A stretch of 64,000 bases of DNA from JBAZYV01 sp041658345 (GCA_041658345.1 JBBAAK010000002.1:1-64000); one strand, 5' to 3'; positions 31,097 through 39,745 are shown, counted from the first letter of the stretch. Numbers and translations are program-made. Notes: generated by a model from the sequence alone, not told the origin.

Positions 31097-31507
31097 CTAA
31101 CGTTTGGAGAACTGAGGTGCTCTACGAGCTTTGTGTAGACCAAACTTTTTGCGTTCCTTTGTACGGCTGTCTCGTGTGATGTAGCCTTCTGGCTTAATGG
31201 TTGCGCGTAGATTTACATCGAATCCAAGTAGTGCCTTTGCGATACCGTGCCTGAGCGCTGCAGCTTGCCCTTCAAGCCCACCGCCACTTAATACTGCGGA
31301 AATATCAAACTGCTTTGTTAGTTTTGTTAAAACCAGTGGAGCTAAAAATACATTAATTCTATCTTGAGTCTTAAAGTATTCTTTTGCGTCTTTTCCATTT
31401 ACAACCACGCGTCCATTTCCTTTGTAGAGGCGCACTTGTGCAACAGAATCTTTGCGCTTTCCATTGGCATAAAAGTAAGTTCCGGAAAATTGCATTGCGT
31501 CAGACAT
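31097..31507 (-). CDS. rpsI: Ribosomal protein S9
   Basis: The 136-residue S9 (uS9) reaches its C-terminal tail into the P site to contact tRNA; the conserved end GLHKARRAPQFSKR is present, as are GKRKDSVAQVRL and GLEGQAAALRHGIAKAL. It lies 3 bases after rplM, the usual pair. The stop codon is followed at once by bulged hairpin copy 3. Confidence 0.97.
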   Translation of the reverse strand: MSDAMQFSGTYFYANGKRKDSVAQVRLYKGNGRVVVNGKDAKEYFKTQDRINVFLAPLVLTKLTKQFDISAVLSGGGLEGQAAALRHGIAKALLGFDVNLRATIKPEGYITRDSRTKERKKFGLHKARRAPQFSKR

Positions 31508-31510
31508 TCT

Positions 31511-31948
31511 TTAATCGATGGTTATAGATTGAGGATTTTGTGGCCCATGTGGATGCTCAGTACCAGCATACACATAAAGACGTTCTAGAATTAATTTCCT
31601 TAAACGATTCCTTGGAATCATTCCTTTGATTGCTGTTTCGAGTATCCTTTCCGGATGTTCTGCACGCATTTTGCCTAAAGTTTTTGTACGTAGACCTCCT
31701 GGATATCCGGTATAGTGAACATATTCTTTATCAGTTTCTTTTTTTCCTGTTACGGCTACTTTTTCAGCATTGATTATTATTAAATTGTCACCACAAATTA
31801 CTGATGGGTGAAAAATCGGTTTATCTTTTCCTCTAAGTATAATTGCAGCACGAGTGGCGATTTTGCCGAGTATTTTATTGTCAGCATCAATTATAAGCCA
31901 TTTTTCTGCTTTCTTGAGGTCTGTAAGATGTGGGTGTGTTGTCTTCAT
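31511..31948 (-). CDS. rplM: Ribosomal protein L13
   Basis: The 145-residue L13 (uL13) is an early-assembling 50S protein. WLIIDADNKILGKIATRAA, HYTGYPGGLRT and a GMIPRNRLRK segment are conserved. It overlaps rplQ by 4 bases, and rpsI follows. The order rpoA-rplQ-rplM-rpsI is the standard end of the alpha operon. Confidence 0.97.
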   Translation of the reverse strand: MKTTHPHLTDLKKAEKWLIIDADNKILGKIATRAAIILRGKDKPIFHPSVICGDNLIIINAEKVAVTGKKETDKEYVHYTGYPGGLRTKTLGKMRAEHPERILETAIKGMIPRNRLRKLILERLYVYAGTEHPHGPQNPQSITID

Positions 31949-32301
31949 GGTATGAGTTGGATTTGAACTACGATTGCTGCATCGCCTGAACGATTGCCAA
32001 GCTTTGTTACGCGAGTGTAACCGCCTTCACGTGTTTTGTAACGGTCTTTTAATACTTCTAAAAGTTTTTTACATGCATTGTCGTCTAGGACTACTTCATT
32101 TATTTGACGAATTGCTTCACGTGCTTCTAGGTTTTTTGCCTTTGAAATAAGATCTTCCACTACGGGCACAACAGCTTTTGCGCGTGCGGTTGTAGTCTTG
32201 ATTTTCTCAAACAATATTATAGACGTAACCATATTGCGTATTAGTGCAGCACGATGATCGCGTTCACGATTGAGTTTTAGTTGTTTCTTTTGATGTCGCA
32301 T
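31945..32301 (-). CDS. rplQ: Ribosomal protein L17
   Basis: The 118-residue L17 (bL17) starts MRHQKKQLKLNRERDHRAAL and ends GNRSGDAAIVVQIQLIP, the usual two ends of the family. It forms part of the polypeptide exit tunnel rim. It follows rpoA by 47 bases and overlaps rplM by 4. Confidence 0.97.
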   Translation of the reverse strand: MRHQKKQLKLNRERDHRAALIRNMVTSIILFEKIKTTTARAKAVVPVVEDLISKAKNLEAREAIRQINEVVLDDNACKKLLEVLKDRYKTREGGYTRVTKLGNRSGDAAIVVQIQLIP

Positions 32302-32348
32302 AAGAGAATTTAGTTTGCGAATTTAACTTAAAGGATGATTATTGTCAA

Positions 32349-33329
32349 TTATTCTTCCGCAGAAAGTGTGAGTCCGCGTTTTTCAAGCGCATCACTTACT
32401 TCTGTTAGTGCTTTCTTTCCAAAGCCACGTAAGTTAGACAATTTTGATTCGTTACATTTTGTGAGCTCTTCAATTGAGCCTATTCCTCCGTTGATCAATG
32501 CATTCAAAGTCCTTGGAGAAAGTCCCAAGATTTCGATAGGAGTATATGATTGTTGTTGTGGCTTTGTGCTTTCTTCTTCAGCTTTTGCTTTTGCAGCGAT
32601 CTTTTCAAAATCGCTCATAAATTCAGGCTCCACAACGTCTTTGTCGCGGTTGAATATATTGAAGTAAGATTCCAAAACTTTTCCTGCAAATTTAACCGCT
32701 TCGTCTGGAGTTAAAGAACCGTTTGTTTTAACTTCCAAAGTAAGTTTATCAAGATCTGTTTTTTGTCCAACACGTGTTGCGTCCACACTGTAGTGAATAC
32801 GTTTGATAGGTGAGAATACAGCATCTATTTCAATTATTTCAGCGTCATTATCGTGATGTTCGCCGATTACTGAAGCCCTGTATCCAACGCCTTTTTCAAC
32901 GCGGATTTCCATCTCAATTGAACCTCCTTTATCTAAGGTCGTTATGTACAAATCCGGGTTGTGGATTGTGACTCCGGATGGAGTATCAATGTCTCCAGCC
33001 GTTACAACTCCAACCTGTTTTGCCTTAAGTGTAAGAGTTTGAGTTTGCGCACCTTCTGAAGATAAAGCCAATTGCTTTAAATTCAACATAATATCAAGCA
33101 TGCTGTCTTTAACTCCTTTTACAGTAGTGTATTCGTGAGTTACTCCTTTTACTTTGATTCCTGTTACGGCGGTACCTGGTAATGAAGAAAGCATTACGCG
33201 TCGTAAGGCGTTTCCAAGTGTTGTACCGTAGCCTTGTGGTAGTGGGCTAATGGTAAACATGGATTCGTGGTCACCAATTTTCTGTTCAGAAATTTTTGGC
33301 AGACCTATTTCTTCTTGGATGATATGCAT
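32349..33329 (-). CDS. rpoA: RNA polymerase alpha subunit
   Basis: The 326-residue alpha subunit dimerises to start RNA polymerase assembly. The N-terminal domain has QGYGTTLGNALRRVMLSSLPG, and the C-terminal domain (about 255-320) has ILGLSPRTLNALINGGIGSIEEL and LRGFGKKALTEV, the helix-hairpin-helix fold that contacts UP elements and activators. Both domains are intact. It follows rpsD by 18 bases. Confidence 0.97.
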   Translation of the reverse strand: MHIIQEEIGLPKISEQKIGDHESMFTISPLPQGYGTTLGNALRRVMLSSLPGTAVTGIKVKGVTHEYTTVKGVKDSMLDIMLNLKQLALSSEGAQTQTLTLKAKQVGVVTAGDIDTPSGVTIHNPDLYITTLDKGGSIEMEIRVEKGVGYRASVIGEHHDNDAEIIEIDAVFSPIKRIHYSVDATRVGQKTDLDKLTLEVKTNGSLTPDEAVKFAGKVLESYFNIFNRDKDVVEPEFMSDFEKIAAKAKAEEESTKPQQQSYTPIEILGLSPRTLNALINGGIGSIEELTKCNESKLSNLRGFGKKALTEVSDALEKRGLTLSAEE

Positions 33330-33347
33330 ATCAAGAAGGTTATGGGG

Positions 33348-33962
33348 TTATTTGGAATAATATTCAACGATAAGCTGTGTATCGATGAGTTGATCGAGGT
33401 CTTCCGCTTGTGGCGTGGCGATTACCTCAGCCTTTAAAGCTTTTTGATCAGATTTTAACCACCTTGCGCAGGTAAAATCTTTATCCTCCTTTACAGCTGC
33501 GAAAAGAGGACTTGTTTTAGACTTTTCACGAACCTCTAGCACGTCACCGTCACGGATTTGAATTGAAACTATGTTTACACGACGTCCATTTAATCTCCAA
33601 AGACCATGACCTATCATTTGGCGAGCTTGAGCACGAGTTTTTGCAAAACCTGAACGGTATATTGCATTATCTAATCTGGACTCTACAGTCTTAAGCATCA
33701 AAATACCGGTTGCCTCTTTTTTTGTAGATGCCTTTAGGTAGTAGTTGCGTAGTTGTTTTTCCGTTAGACCGTACATCATACGCATTTTCTGTTTTTCAAG
33801 AAGTTGCTTTTTGTATTCAGAAGACTTTCCATGCGTGTCCATTCCATGCATGCCGGGTCCATGTGGTCGTTTTTCCACAAGTGCAGTCATCTTTGGTGTT
33901 CCAAAGATGTCTACTCCGAAGCGTCTTACGAGACGTCCTTTTGGTCCAGTGTATCGAGACAT
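33348..33962 (-). CDS. rpsD: Ribosomal protein S4
   Basis: The 204-residue S4 (uS4) nucleates 30S assembly at 16S rRNA helices near the 5' domain. MSRYTGPKGRLVRRFGVDIF and the S4 RNA-binding region (LDNAIYRSGFAKTRAQARQMIGHG) are present. The N-terminal zinc cysteines found in some S4 proteins are absent (C-minus form). It is 20 bases after rpsK. Confidence 0.97.
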   Translation of the reverse strand: MSRYTGPKGRLVRRFGVDIFGTPKMTALVEKRPHGPGMHGMDTHGKSSEYKKQLLEKQKMRMMYGLTEKQLRNYYLKASTKKEATGILMLKTVESRLDNAIYRSGFAKTRAQARQMIGHGLWRLNGRRVNIVSIQIRDGDVLEVREKSKTSPLFAAVKEDKDFTCARWLKSDQKALKAEVIATPQAEDLDQLIDTQLIVEYYSK

Positions 33963-33982
33963 TTTAAACTAAAAATTAATAA

Positions 33983-34444
33983 TTAAACTCTACGAATGCG
34001 AGGTTTGCGACATCCATTGTGAGGAATAGGCGTGACATCAACAATCTTTAAAATTGCGATACCTTGAGCAATAAGTCCACGAAGGGCTTGCTCACGTCCG
34101 TGTCCAACACCATTAACGTACACATCAGCCTTTTCAAATCCATAAGCCTTAGCCTTTTCTGCAGCATTTTCCGCAGCCATTTGAGCTGCAAATGGAGTCG
34201 CTTTTTTAGATCCTTTAAATCCACAAGAACCAGCCGTAGCCCAAGAAAGAGCTTTACCATCCGAATCAGTGATTGTAACTATCGTGTTGTTGAATCCGGC
34301 ATTTACATAAACGCATCCGCTAATCACACTTTTTTTCTTGCTTCGGCGTACTGTTTTTTTCTCCTCACCAGCAACAACATCAACGGCGAGTTCAGCCTTT
34401 GGTTCCTTGCTTGGGGTTTGAGATTTAACTTGCTCTTCGGACAT
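33983..34444 (-). CDS. rpsK: Ribosomal protein S11
   Basis: The 153-residue S11 (uS11) sits on the 30S platform. The core from GCVYVNAGFNNTIVTITDSDG to the C-terminus PHNGCRKPRIRRV is conserved. About 30 residues of charged N-terminal extension (Glu/Lys/Ala-rich) are added relative to typical bacterial S11. It follows rpsM by 38 bases. Confidence 0.96.
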   Translation of the reverse strand: MSEEQVKSQTPSKEPKAELAVDVVAGEEKKTVRRSKKKSVISGCVYVNAGFNNTIVTITDSDGKALSWATAGSCGFKGSKKATPFAAQMAAENAAEKAKAYGFEKADVYVNGVGHGREQALRGLIAQGIAILKIVDVTPIPHNGCRKPRIRRV

Positions 34445-34482
34445 AATATGAATGTTATTTTGAAATTATTTTGAAGTGACTT

Positions 34483-34860
34483 TTACTTGGTCTCCTTTTT
34501 GCGTCCGCTTCCCATTGTCATACGTTTTCCACGTTTTGTACGAGCATTAGTCTTTGTGCGTTGACCACGTACCGGTAAACGTTTCTTGTGACGGTAGCCT
34601 CTGTATGAACCAATGTCTTGTAAACGTTTTACATCTAGTTGTACTTTCCTTTTAAGTTCGCCTTCCGTACGGATTTTTGCTAGTGCATCACGTAATTTTG
34701 CCAAGTCATCTTCAGTTAGATCTTTAATTTTTTTGTCAAAATTTATATTTAGCTCGGTAAGCATTGAGCGTGATAGTGGTCGGCCAAGGCCATGTATATA
34801 GGTTAAGCCTATTTCTACACGTTTTTCTAACGGCAATTGAACTCCACAGAGACGTACCAT
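34483..34860 (-). CDS. rpsM: Ribosomal protein S13
   Basis: The 125-residue S13 (uS13) is in the 30S head and contacts the P-site tRNA and intersubunit bridges. YIHGLGRPLSRSMLTE and RLQDIGSYRGYRHKKRLPVRG are conserved, with a basic tail rich in Lys and Arg. About 97 bases separate it from rpmJ, and bulged hairpin copy 4 fills part of that gap. Confidence 0.97.
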   Translation of the reverse strand: MVRLCGVQLPLEKRVEIGLTYIHGLGRPLSRSMLTELNINFDKKIKDLTEDDLAKLRDALAKIRTEGELKRKVQLDVKRLQDIGSYRGYRHKKRLPVRGQRTKTNARTKRGKRMTMGSGRKKETK

Positions 34861-34917
34861 AATGATCTAAAGTGATGAGAGAAGAAAGAATAGGAGAGAA
34901 GAAGGGAGAAATGCAGA

Positions 34918-34947
34918 CTGTAAACTAGGACTTTGTCCTGTTTACAG
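34918..34947 (+). repeat. Bulged hairpin repeat, copy 4
   Basis: CTGTAAAC, bulged T, AGGAC, TTT, GTCCT, GTTTACAG. All 13 base pairs form. It differs from copies 1 and 5 in the outer stem with matching changes on both arms. It lies between rpmJ and rpsM, 10 bases from the rpmJ stop. Confidence 0.85.
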
Positions 34948-34957
34948 CGGTTCACAA

Positions 34958-35071
34958 TCAGCCCTGTCGTTGTTTATGCTTAGGATTATCACAGATTACG
35001 CGCACTACACCTTTACGGCGTATCTTATGACATTTATCACAGATTGGTTTGACTGATGCTCTAACTTTCAT
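34958..35071 (-). CDS. rpmJ: Ribosomal protein L36
   Basis: This 37-residue protein reads MKVRASVKPICDKCHKIRRK and then GVVRVICDNPKHKQRQG, ending in TGA. It is L36 (bL36) with the zinc ligands Cys-x2-Cys, Cys and His. It lies 13 bases after infA in the usual order infA-rpmJ-rpsM. Confidence 0.96.
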   Translation of the reverse strand: MKVRASVKPICDKCHKIRRKGVVRVICDNPKHKQRQG

Positions 35072-35084
35072 TGTATATAATTAG

Positions 35085-35399
35085 TTACTTAGCCTCCGTT
35101 TCGCTTGGGCTTGCTGTTTGTTCTGGCACTAAAGGTTCAGCTTGATCTTTCTGAGGCATTTGTGGACCACCTTTCTTATGGCGGAAAACAATACGCCCCT
35201 TCGATAGATCGTAAGGCGTTAACTCAACTGTGACCGCATCTCCTGGTATAATACGAATGTAATTAATTCGCATTTTGCCTGAGAGGTGACAAAGCACAAC
35301 GTGGTCCGTTGGGTAGGCCGGGTCATCCAGCTGAACTCGGAAAGTGGCATTAGGTAGACATTCCACAACCACTCCCTTAATCTGAATGACTTGTTTCAT
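35085..35399 (-). CDS. infA: Translation initiation factor IF-1
   Basis: The S1-like OB-fold factor binds the 30S A site during initiation. The core (MKQVIQIKGVVVECLPNATFRVQL, HLSGKMRINYIRIIPGD, VELTPYDLSKGRIVFRHK) is conserved. At 104 residues it exceeds the usual 72: a short insert (DPAYPTD) follows the FRV strand, and a 30-residue Pro/Glu/Ser-rich tail is added. A hairpin just upstream of the start hides an AGGA. Confidence 0.96.
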   Translation of the reverse strand: MKQVIQIKGVVVECLPNATFRVQLDDPAYPTDHVVLCHLSGKMRINYIRIIPGDAVTVELTPYDLSKGRIVFRHKKGGPQMPQKDQAEPLVPEQTASPSETEAK

Positions 35400-35402
35400 T
35401 TA

Positions 35403-35418
35403 TATCCTTTTTAGGATA
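35403..35418 (-). promoter_or_regulatory. Hairpin masking a possible ribosome-binding site of infA
   Basis: On the minus strand TATCCT pairs with AGGATA around an AAAA loop, and the AGGA lies 6-9 bases before the ATG at 35399. AGGA is one of the few Shine-Dalgarno-like sequences in the window, and it is inside the stem. Confidence 0.45.
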
Positions 35419-35429
35419 AAAGCACAGGG

Positions 35430-35458
35430 ATTTTACATGCGTTAAATGGCGATTGCAA
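35430..35458 (-). promoter_or_regulatory. Promoter of the infA-rpmJ-rpsM unit
   Basis: On the minus strand TTGCAA (35453-35458), 17-bp spacer, TAAAAT (35430-35435). The predicted start is near 35423, about 24 bases before infA. Confidence 0.7.
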
Positions 35459-35471
35459 GGGATTTTTTATA

Positions 35472-35477
35472 TATAAT
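35472..35477 (+). promoter_or_regulatory. Candidate -10 box for the LCP gene
   Basis: TATAAT matches the -10 consensus exactly, 44 bases before the ATG at 35522. No -35 box was found at 16-18 bp; the surrounding run of A and T makes chance likely. Confidence 0.35.
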
Positions 35478-35521
35478 TTAGATATGGAATTTAGACGTAG
35501 TTTTATGTAGACTTTATCTCC

Positions 35522-36499
35522 ATGAGAATACGATCCACTTTAGCCTATTTAGCACTTCTATTATTCCTTGTTTTTTGCGGGCTGTTTAATGAATATGTCC
35601 TTAACGGTCCGCAAGTAAATCCACTGCAAGTTGAGGCCATGAGGAAGTTTTTTTCGGTGTCTCTTTTTGAATTTGAATCATTAACCGAGCCGGAAACTGT
35701 TCTGTTGATGGGGAAGCAGGGTACTAATGTGGACACCATTATGTTGGCCCGAGTTGATCCATCCACTAAAAAAGTGAATCTATTTAGTATCCCGCGCGAT
35801 TTATATGTTGAAGGTAAAAAAATAAATTCGTTTTTTGCGGAAAAAGGACTAGAAGCTCAAGTCGCGATTGTTGAGAATATTTCCGGCGTTAATGTAGACA
35901 AATATGTACTTGTCGACCTTGAATCTTTTAGAACTATTGTGGATTTGCTTGGCGGGATTGACGTTACTTTGACCAAAGATCTAGTTGATCCAAGTTACAA
36001 AGTTTGTGATGGGGAAGTTTGTTCGACTTTAAATTATCCGGTAGGAACGTACCATTTGGGTGGAACGGAAGCCTTGCGCATTGCTCGTTCCAGGCATAGT
36101 ACTTCTGATTATGATAGGGCGGAAAGACAGCAGATTATAATTTCGGCAATTAAAAGCCGGTTAAGTGAGCTGTCTTTTAAAGATATGGGAACAATGTTTG
36201 AGATTACAGGTACCGCACTTAATTCGGTTAGTACCAATTTCACTTTCTCGGAAATCGCCGAACGGATGTTTTCTTACAGGACTTTTGGGATTTATAGCCA
36301 AGGGGTGCTCTCTACTGCAAATGTGCTTTCTGCGGTTCCGGTTCCGGTTGCTTACGTGACTTCGCATTTTGCAAAAACTTGTATAGACGACACAAAAGAA
36401 GATACATGCCAGGTCCAATATTTTATCGATACTCTTCAAGCTAAAAATGGAGACTTGGAAATCGTGAAAGCTTACGTGCAAAGCATGCTGTATCAATAA
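35522..36499 (+). CDS. LytR-CpsA-Psr (LCP) family protein
   Basis: The 325-residue protein has one N-terminal membrane segment (about 7-25) and an extracellular LCP domain. DTIMLARVDPSTKKVNLFSIPRDLYV, DLLGGIDVTL and the ARSRHSTSDYDRAERQQ motif (Arg and Asp residues that bind the pyrophosphate of lipid carriers) are present. LCP proteins transfer polymers such as teichoic acids or capsules onto peptidoglycan. This fits a cell wall that bears SLH-anchored proteins. It is the only plus-strand gene within the ribosomal cluster, between map and infA. Confidence 0.93.
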   Translation: MRIRSTLAYLALLLFLVFCGLFNEYVLNGPQVNPLQVEAMRKFFSVSLFEFESLTEPETVLLMGKQGTNVDTIMLARVDPSTKKVNLFSIPRDLYVEGKKINSFFAEKGLEAQVAIVENISGVNVDKYVLVDLESFRTIVDLLGGIDVTLTKDLVDPSYKVCDGEVCSTLNYPVGTYHLGGTEALRIARSRHSTSDYDRAERQQIIISAIKSRLSELSFKDMGTMFEITGTALNSVSTNFTFSEIAERMFSYRTFGIYSQGVLSTANVLSAVPVPVAYVTSHFAKTCIDDTKEDTCQVQYFIDTLQAKNGDLEIVKAYVQSMLYQ

Positions 36500-36512
36500 G
36501 ACATTGATGTCG

Positions 36513-37292
36513 CTACGCTTCGGTTTGGGCTTGTTCTCCGGGACGAAGCGTTAAAACTTCACATCCCTTGTTTGTGATTAGTACGGTGTGTTCGTGCTGA
36601 ATGGAAAGGGAACTATCACGCGTGACTATTGTCCAATCGTCATCCATGGTTTCTATATTCGGATTGCCCATGCAAATGATTGGCTCGATGGCTATTGTGT
36701 TGCCTGGGCTAAGTTTTTCACCTTCACCAGGGTTGCCATAATTTAAAACGTACGGTGCCTCGTGGATGGTTCTTCCAATGCCATGTCCAGTTAAATCCCT
36801 AATTATACTGAATCCGGCCCTTTCTACGACTTCCTGAATTGCGTGTCCAATATCGCCGAGTCTATTACCAGGTTTAGCCTGAGCTATTCCTGCCCAAAGG
36901 GCTTCTATACACGCTTTAACCATGCGTTCCGCTTGCACACTGGTTTCTCCTCCTACAATTACCGCAACAGCCGAGTCTGTATGCAATCCATTAATACATG
37001 CTCCACAATCTATCGATAAAATGTCGCCTTTTTTAAGCGGGAAGTCATTTGGGATAGAATGGACAACCTCTTCATTAACAGATGTGCACAAAATAGCAGG
37101 GTAGCCTTGATATCCTTTAAAAGAGGGAATTGCTCCATAAAGTTCAAACAGCTCTACCGCTTTTAATTCCAAATCAAAAGTGGAGATTCCAGGTTTAACA
37201 TAGTCTTCAAGCTCTTTTAAAATCTTTCCCAAAATTCGCCCACTTGTTTTCATTGAGGCTATTTCTTGCGGATTTTTTACTTTTATCGCCAT
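36513..37292 (-). CDS. map: Methionine aminopeptidase
   Basis: The 259-residue type I enzyme removes the initiator methionine. The five metal ligands are visible in the regions DCGACINGLHTDSAV (two Asp), GHGIGRTIHEAP (His), IAIEPIICMG (Glu) and the late HTVLITNKG (Glu before it). It overlaps adk by 10 bases. The LCP gene separates it from infA, which normally follows. Confidence 0.96.
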   Translation of the reverse strand: MAIKVKNPQEIASMKTSGRILGKILKELEDYVKPGISTFDLELKAVELFELYGAIPSFKGYQGYPAILCTSVNEEVVHSIPNDFPLKKGDILSIDCGACINGLHTDSAVAVIVGGETSVQAERMVKACIEALWAGIAQAKPGNRLGDIGHAIQEVVERAGFSIIRDLTGHGIGRTIHEAPYVLNYGNPGEGEKLSPGNTIAIEPIICMGNPNIETMDDDWTIVTRDSSLSIQHEHTVLITNKGCEVLTLRPGEQAQTEA

Positions 37293-37927
37293 TGGAAATG
37301 AGGTTTGAGGACTTCTTCTATGTCCACAGTAACCTTTTCTATTGATTGTTTTCCGTCCACTATCAGCATTTTGTCTTGGGCTTTGTAATCTTCAATAACT
37401 GGCATAGTCTTTTGCGTAAATGTGTCTAGACGTGTGCGGATTGCATCCGGAGTGTCATCTTTGCGAATTACCAAGTTTCCCCCACACGCTTCACAAATAT
37501 CTTTATCGTAAAAAGCCGGATATACCGCTTTGCATTTTTCACACACACGGCGAGTGGTTAAGCGGTGTAATGCTTCTTCTTCACTTAAGTCGATTAATAG
37601 TCCTTTAAATTCTCTTCCTTCACGAGTCATAAGCGCATCGAATTGTTCTTTTTGATCTTGGCTTCGAGGTATTCCATCGAACAAAGCCGAGGTGTTTGGA
37701 GCTAAGGTATGTAAAAAATCTGAGATAATTTCCATTACTACTTCTGTGGATACCAGATTGCCGGATTCTATAATTCCTTTTACTTTTTTTCCAAGTTCAC
37801 TGTCTTCTTGAGATATTTGACGAAGTCGTGCTCCGGTTTCAAATACAGACAAATTACAGTGCTTACTGATTTCCGTACTTTGTGTACCTTTACCTGAGCC
37901 CTGTATGCCAAATAAAACTAGATCCAT
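37283..37927 (-). CDS. adk: Adenylate kinase
   Basis: The 214-residue enzyme interconverts ATP+AMP and 2 ADP. The P-loop is FGIQGSGKGTQS at the N-terminus, followed by the AMP-binding FDGIPRSQDQ region. The LID has four cysteines (CEKC...CEAC), so it binds zinc as in many Gram-positive-type enzymes. It lies 6 bases after secY. Confidence 0.95.
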   Translation of the reverse strand: MDLVLFGIQGSGKGTQSTEISKHCNLSVFETGARLRQISQEDSELGKKVKGIIESGNLVSTEVVMEIISDFLHTLAPNTSALFDGIPRSQDQKEQFDALMTREGREFKGLLIDLSEEEALHRLTTRRVCEKCKAVYPAFYDKDICEACGGNLVIRKDDTPDAIRTRLDTFTQKTMPVIEDYKAQDKMLIVDGKQSIEKVTVDIEEVLKPHFQWR

Positions 37928-37933
37928 ATGATT

Positions 37934-39238
37934 TTATCCTTTGTAAAATCTTTCGTAATGTTGAGATAGTAGGCGGGAGTTAACTTGACGAACAAGGTCG
38001 AGCACAACACCTACAATAATAATTATACCAGCGCCACTGATTAGAGTTGGGACGGAGCTTACACTAAATTGGGAGAATAACATTTGAAGTGCTATTGGTA
38101 AGACTCCAACAAAACCGATCATGGTTCCTCCGAATAGGTTCATTCGGTTGGATACTTTTGCAAGGTACTCGGCAGTTTCTTTTCCAGGCCTTAAGCCGGG
38201 GACAAAACCACCGCGTTTTTGAATGTTATCCGCGATTTCTTCTGGTTTGAAAACGATGCTTACATAGAAGAATGTGAAGGCGATCACAAGGAGAAAATAT
38301 ACCACGATGTAAGTCCAACTATTGGAATTAAATTGAGTTGTAGCCAAGCGTCCGATGGACTTAACCCATTCGGATTTTGCGTAGAGTAAGAATTGTCCGA
38401 TTATTGAAGGGAAGGTTACTAAAGAAACGGCAAAGATGATAGGAATCATCCCCGCTTGATTTATTCTGATAGGCAAGAAAGATTGTTCCATTTTACCTCG
38501 TCCACGTTGACCCGCATAAGTGATTGGGATACGGCGTTGTCCTTCCGTGAAGAGCACAATCGCGAGAGTGAGTAACAAACTGAATAGTACTATAGCCATA
38601 AGTGGCAAAAGACGATCTGGTTCACTTTGAGCGAGTTTTAAAGTTGGTCCAACCATTGGAGGAATGTTCGCAATAATACCTGCAAAGATTATGATTGAGG
38701 TCCCATTTCCAATACCTTTTTCTGAAATGATTTCTCCAAGCCACATCAATACTATTGTTCCGGCACTTACGCTTAACATGATTGGAATGATAGTCCAAGG
38801 ATCGCTTATATTTTGAATAATTTCCACTTGTGCCTGGGAATTTATCAAAGTAATCATTCCGTAAGACTGCAAAAATGCGAGTGGTACGGTAAGCCAACGA
38901 GTCCAACGATTCAAAGTCTTACGGCCTTGTTCGCCCTCTTTTGATATCTCCTCCAAGCGAGGAACAATTACTGTAAGAAGTTGAATTATAATTGAGGCAT
39001 TGATATATGGGGAAAGCCCCATTAGCGCAATTGAAAAATTTTCTGCGCTACCTCCTGTTAAAAGGCTAAAAGCTCCGAGTAAAGAATTCTTTTCAAACAC
39101 AAATTGTAAGGCTTCTTTATTTACTTCCGGAATGGTTATGTGCGTCATCAAACGGAAGACGGCAACCATAGCTAAAGTGAAAAGGATCTTGTATCTAAGA
39201 TCTTTTGAGTGCCAAATTTGTTTTAGGATTTTGAGCAC
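37934..39238 (-). CDS. secY: Preprotein translocase subunit SecY
   Basis: The 434-residue channel subunit has ten membrane helices. MTHITIPEVN, the plug region AFSLLTGGSAENFSIALMGL, GNGTSIIIFAGII and FKPEEIADNIQKRGGFVPGLRPG are conserved. The start is GTG (39238, minus strand); there is no earlier ATG in this frame after the rplO stop. It follows rplO by 11 bases and precedes adk. Confidence 0.96.
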   Translation of the reverse strand: MLKILKQIWHSKDLRYKILFTLAMVAVFRLMTHITIPEVNKEALQFVFEKNSLLGAFSLLTGGSAENFSIALMGLSPYINASIIIQLLTVIVPRLEEISKEGEQGRKTLNRWTRWLTVPLAFLQSYGMITLINSQAQVEIIQNISDPWTIIPIMLSVSAGTIVLMWLGEIISEKGIGNGTSIIIFAGIIANIPPMVGPTLKLAQSEPDRLLPLMAIVLFSLLLTLAIVLFTEGQRRIPITYAGQRGRGKMEQSFLPIRINQAGMIPIIFAVSLVTFPSIIGQFLLYAKSEWVKSIGRLATTQFNSNSWTYIVVYFLLVIAFTFFYVSIVFKPEEIADNIQKRGGFVPGLRPGKETAEYLAKVSNRMNLFGGTMIGFVGVLPIALQMLFSQFSVSSVPTLISGAGIIIIVGVVLDLVRQVNSRLLSQHYERFYKG

Positions 39239-39249
39239 GAATTGAGGAG

Positions 39250-39729
39250 TTATTTAGATTTTTTTTCCTTTTTTTCTTTCTTTGCTCTCTTCTCAGGAAG
39301 GGTAACTGTTGCTCCTGCCTTTTCAGCTTTTTTGATTGCGCTCTCTGAGGCTTGATCCACTAAAATTTTAACTTTTACAGTTAGATCTCCACTGGCTAGC
39401 AATTTAATTTTTTCTTTGCGATTCATAATGCCCTTCTCTTTGAGAGTTTCCGCACTAACAGTATCTCCATCTACAAACTTTTGGTTGATAATGTTTAAGT
39501 TAAGAGGGAAGAACACTTTTTTAACAGGACTATTGAATCCCTTTAACTTTGGCATTCTACGTACAAGAGGTGTTTGCCCTCCTTCAAAAGCACCACGGAC
39601 CCCACTTCCGGTACGTGAACTTTGTCCTTTCATTCCGCGTCCAGAATAGTTTCCACCGCTTTGTCCACGTCCGCGACGTTTGGAAGTCTTTGTGCTACCT
39701 TCGTATGGTTTTAAAGTATTTTGCTTCAT
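39250..39729 (-). CDS. rplO: Ribosomal protein L15
   Basis: The 159-residue L15 (uL15) has the glycine-rich N-terminus (KRRGRGQSGGNYSGRGMKGQ) and the later Gly-Phe region GFNSPVKKVFFPLN. A Lys/Glu-rich C-terminal tail of about 15 residues (RAKKEKKEKKSK) is added. rpsE lies 16 bases upstream with no rpmD between, unlike most bacteria. Confidence 0.96.
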   Translation of the reverse strand: MKQNTLKPYEGSTKTSKRRGRGQSGGNYSGRGMKGQSSRTGSGVRGAFEGGQTPLVRRMPKLKGFNSPVKKVFFPLNLNIINQKFVDGDTVSAETLKEKGIMNRKEKIKLLASGDLTVKVKILVDQASESAIKKAEKAGATVTLPEKRAKKEKKEKKSK

Positions 39730-39745
39730 GGATTTAGTTAATCAA

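Noticed and set aside
35453..35477. TTGCAA and TATAAT as a plus-strand promoter of the LCP gene
   Set aside because: The spacer is only 13 bp. TTGCAA is palindromic and fits the minus-strand infA promoter with a 17-bp spacer.
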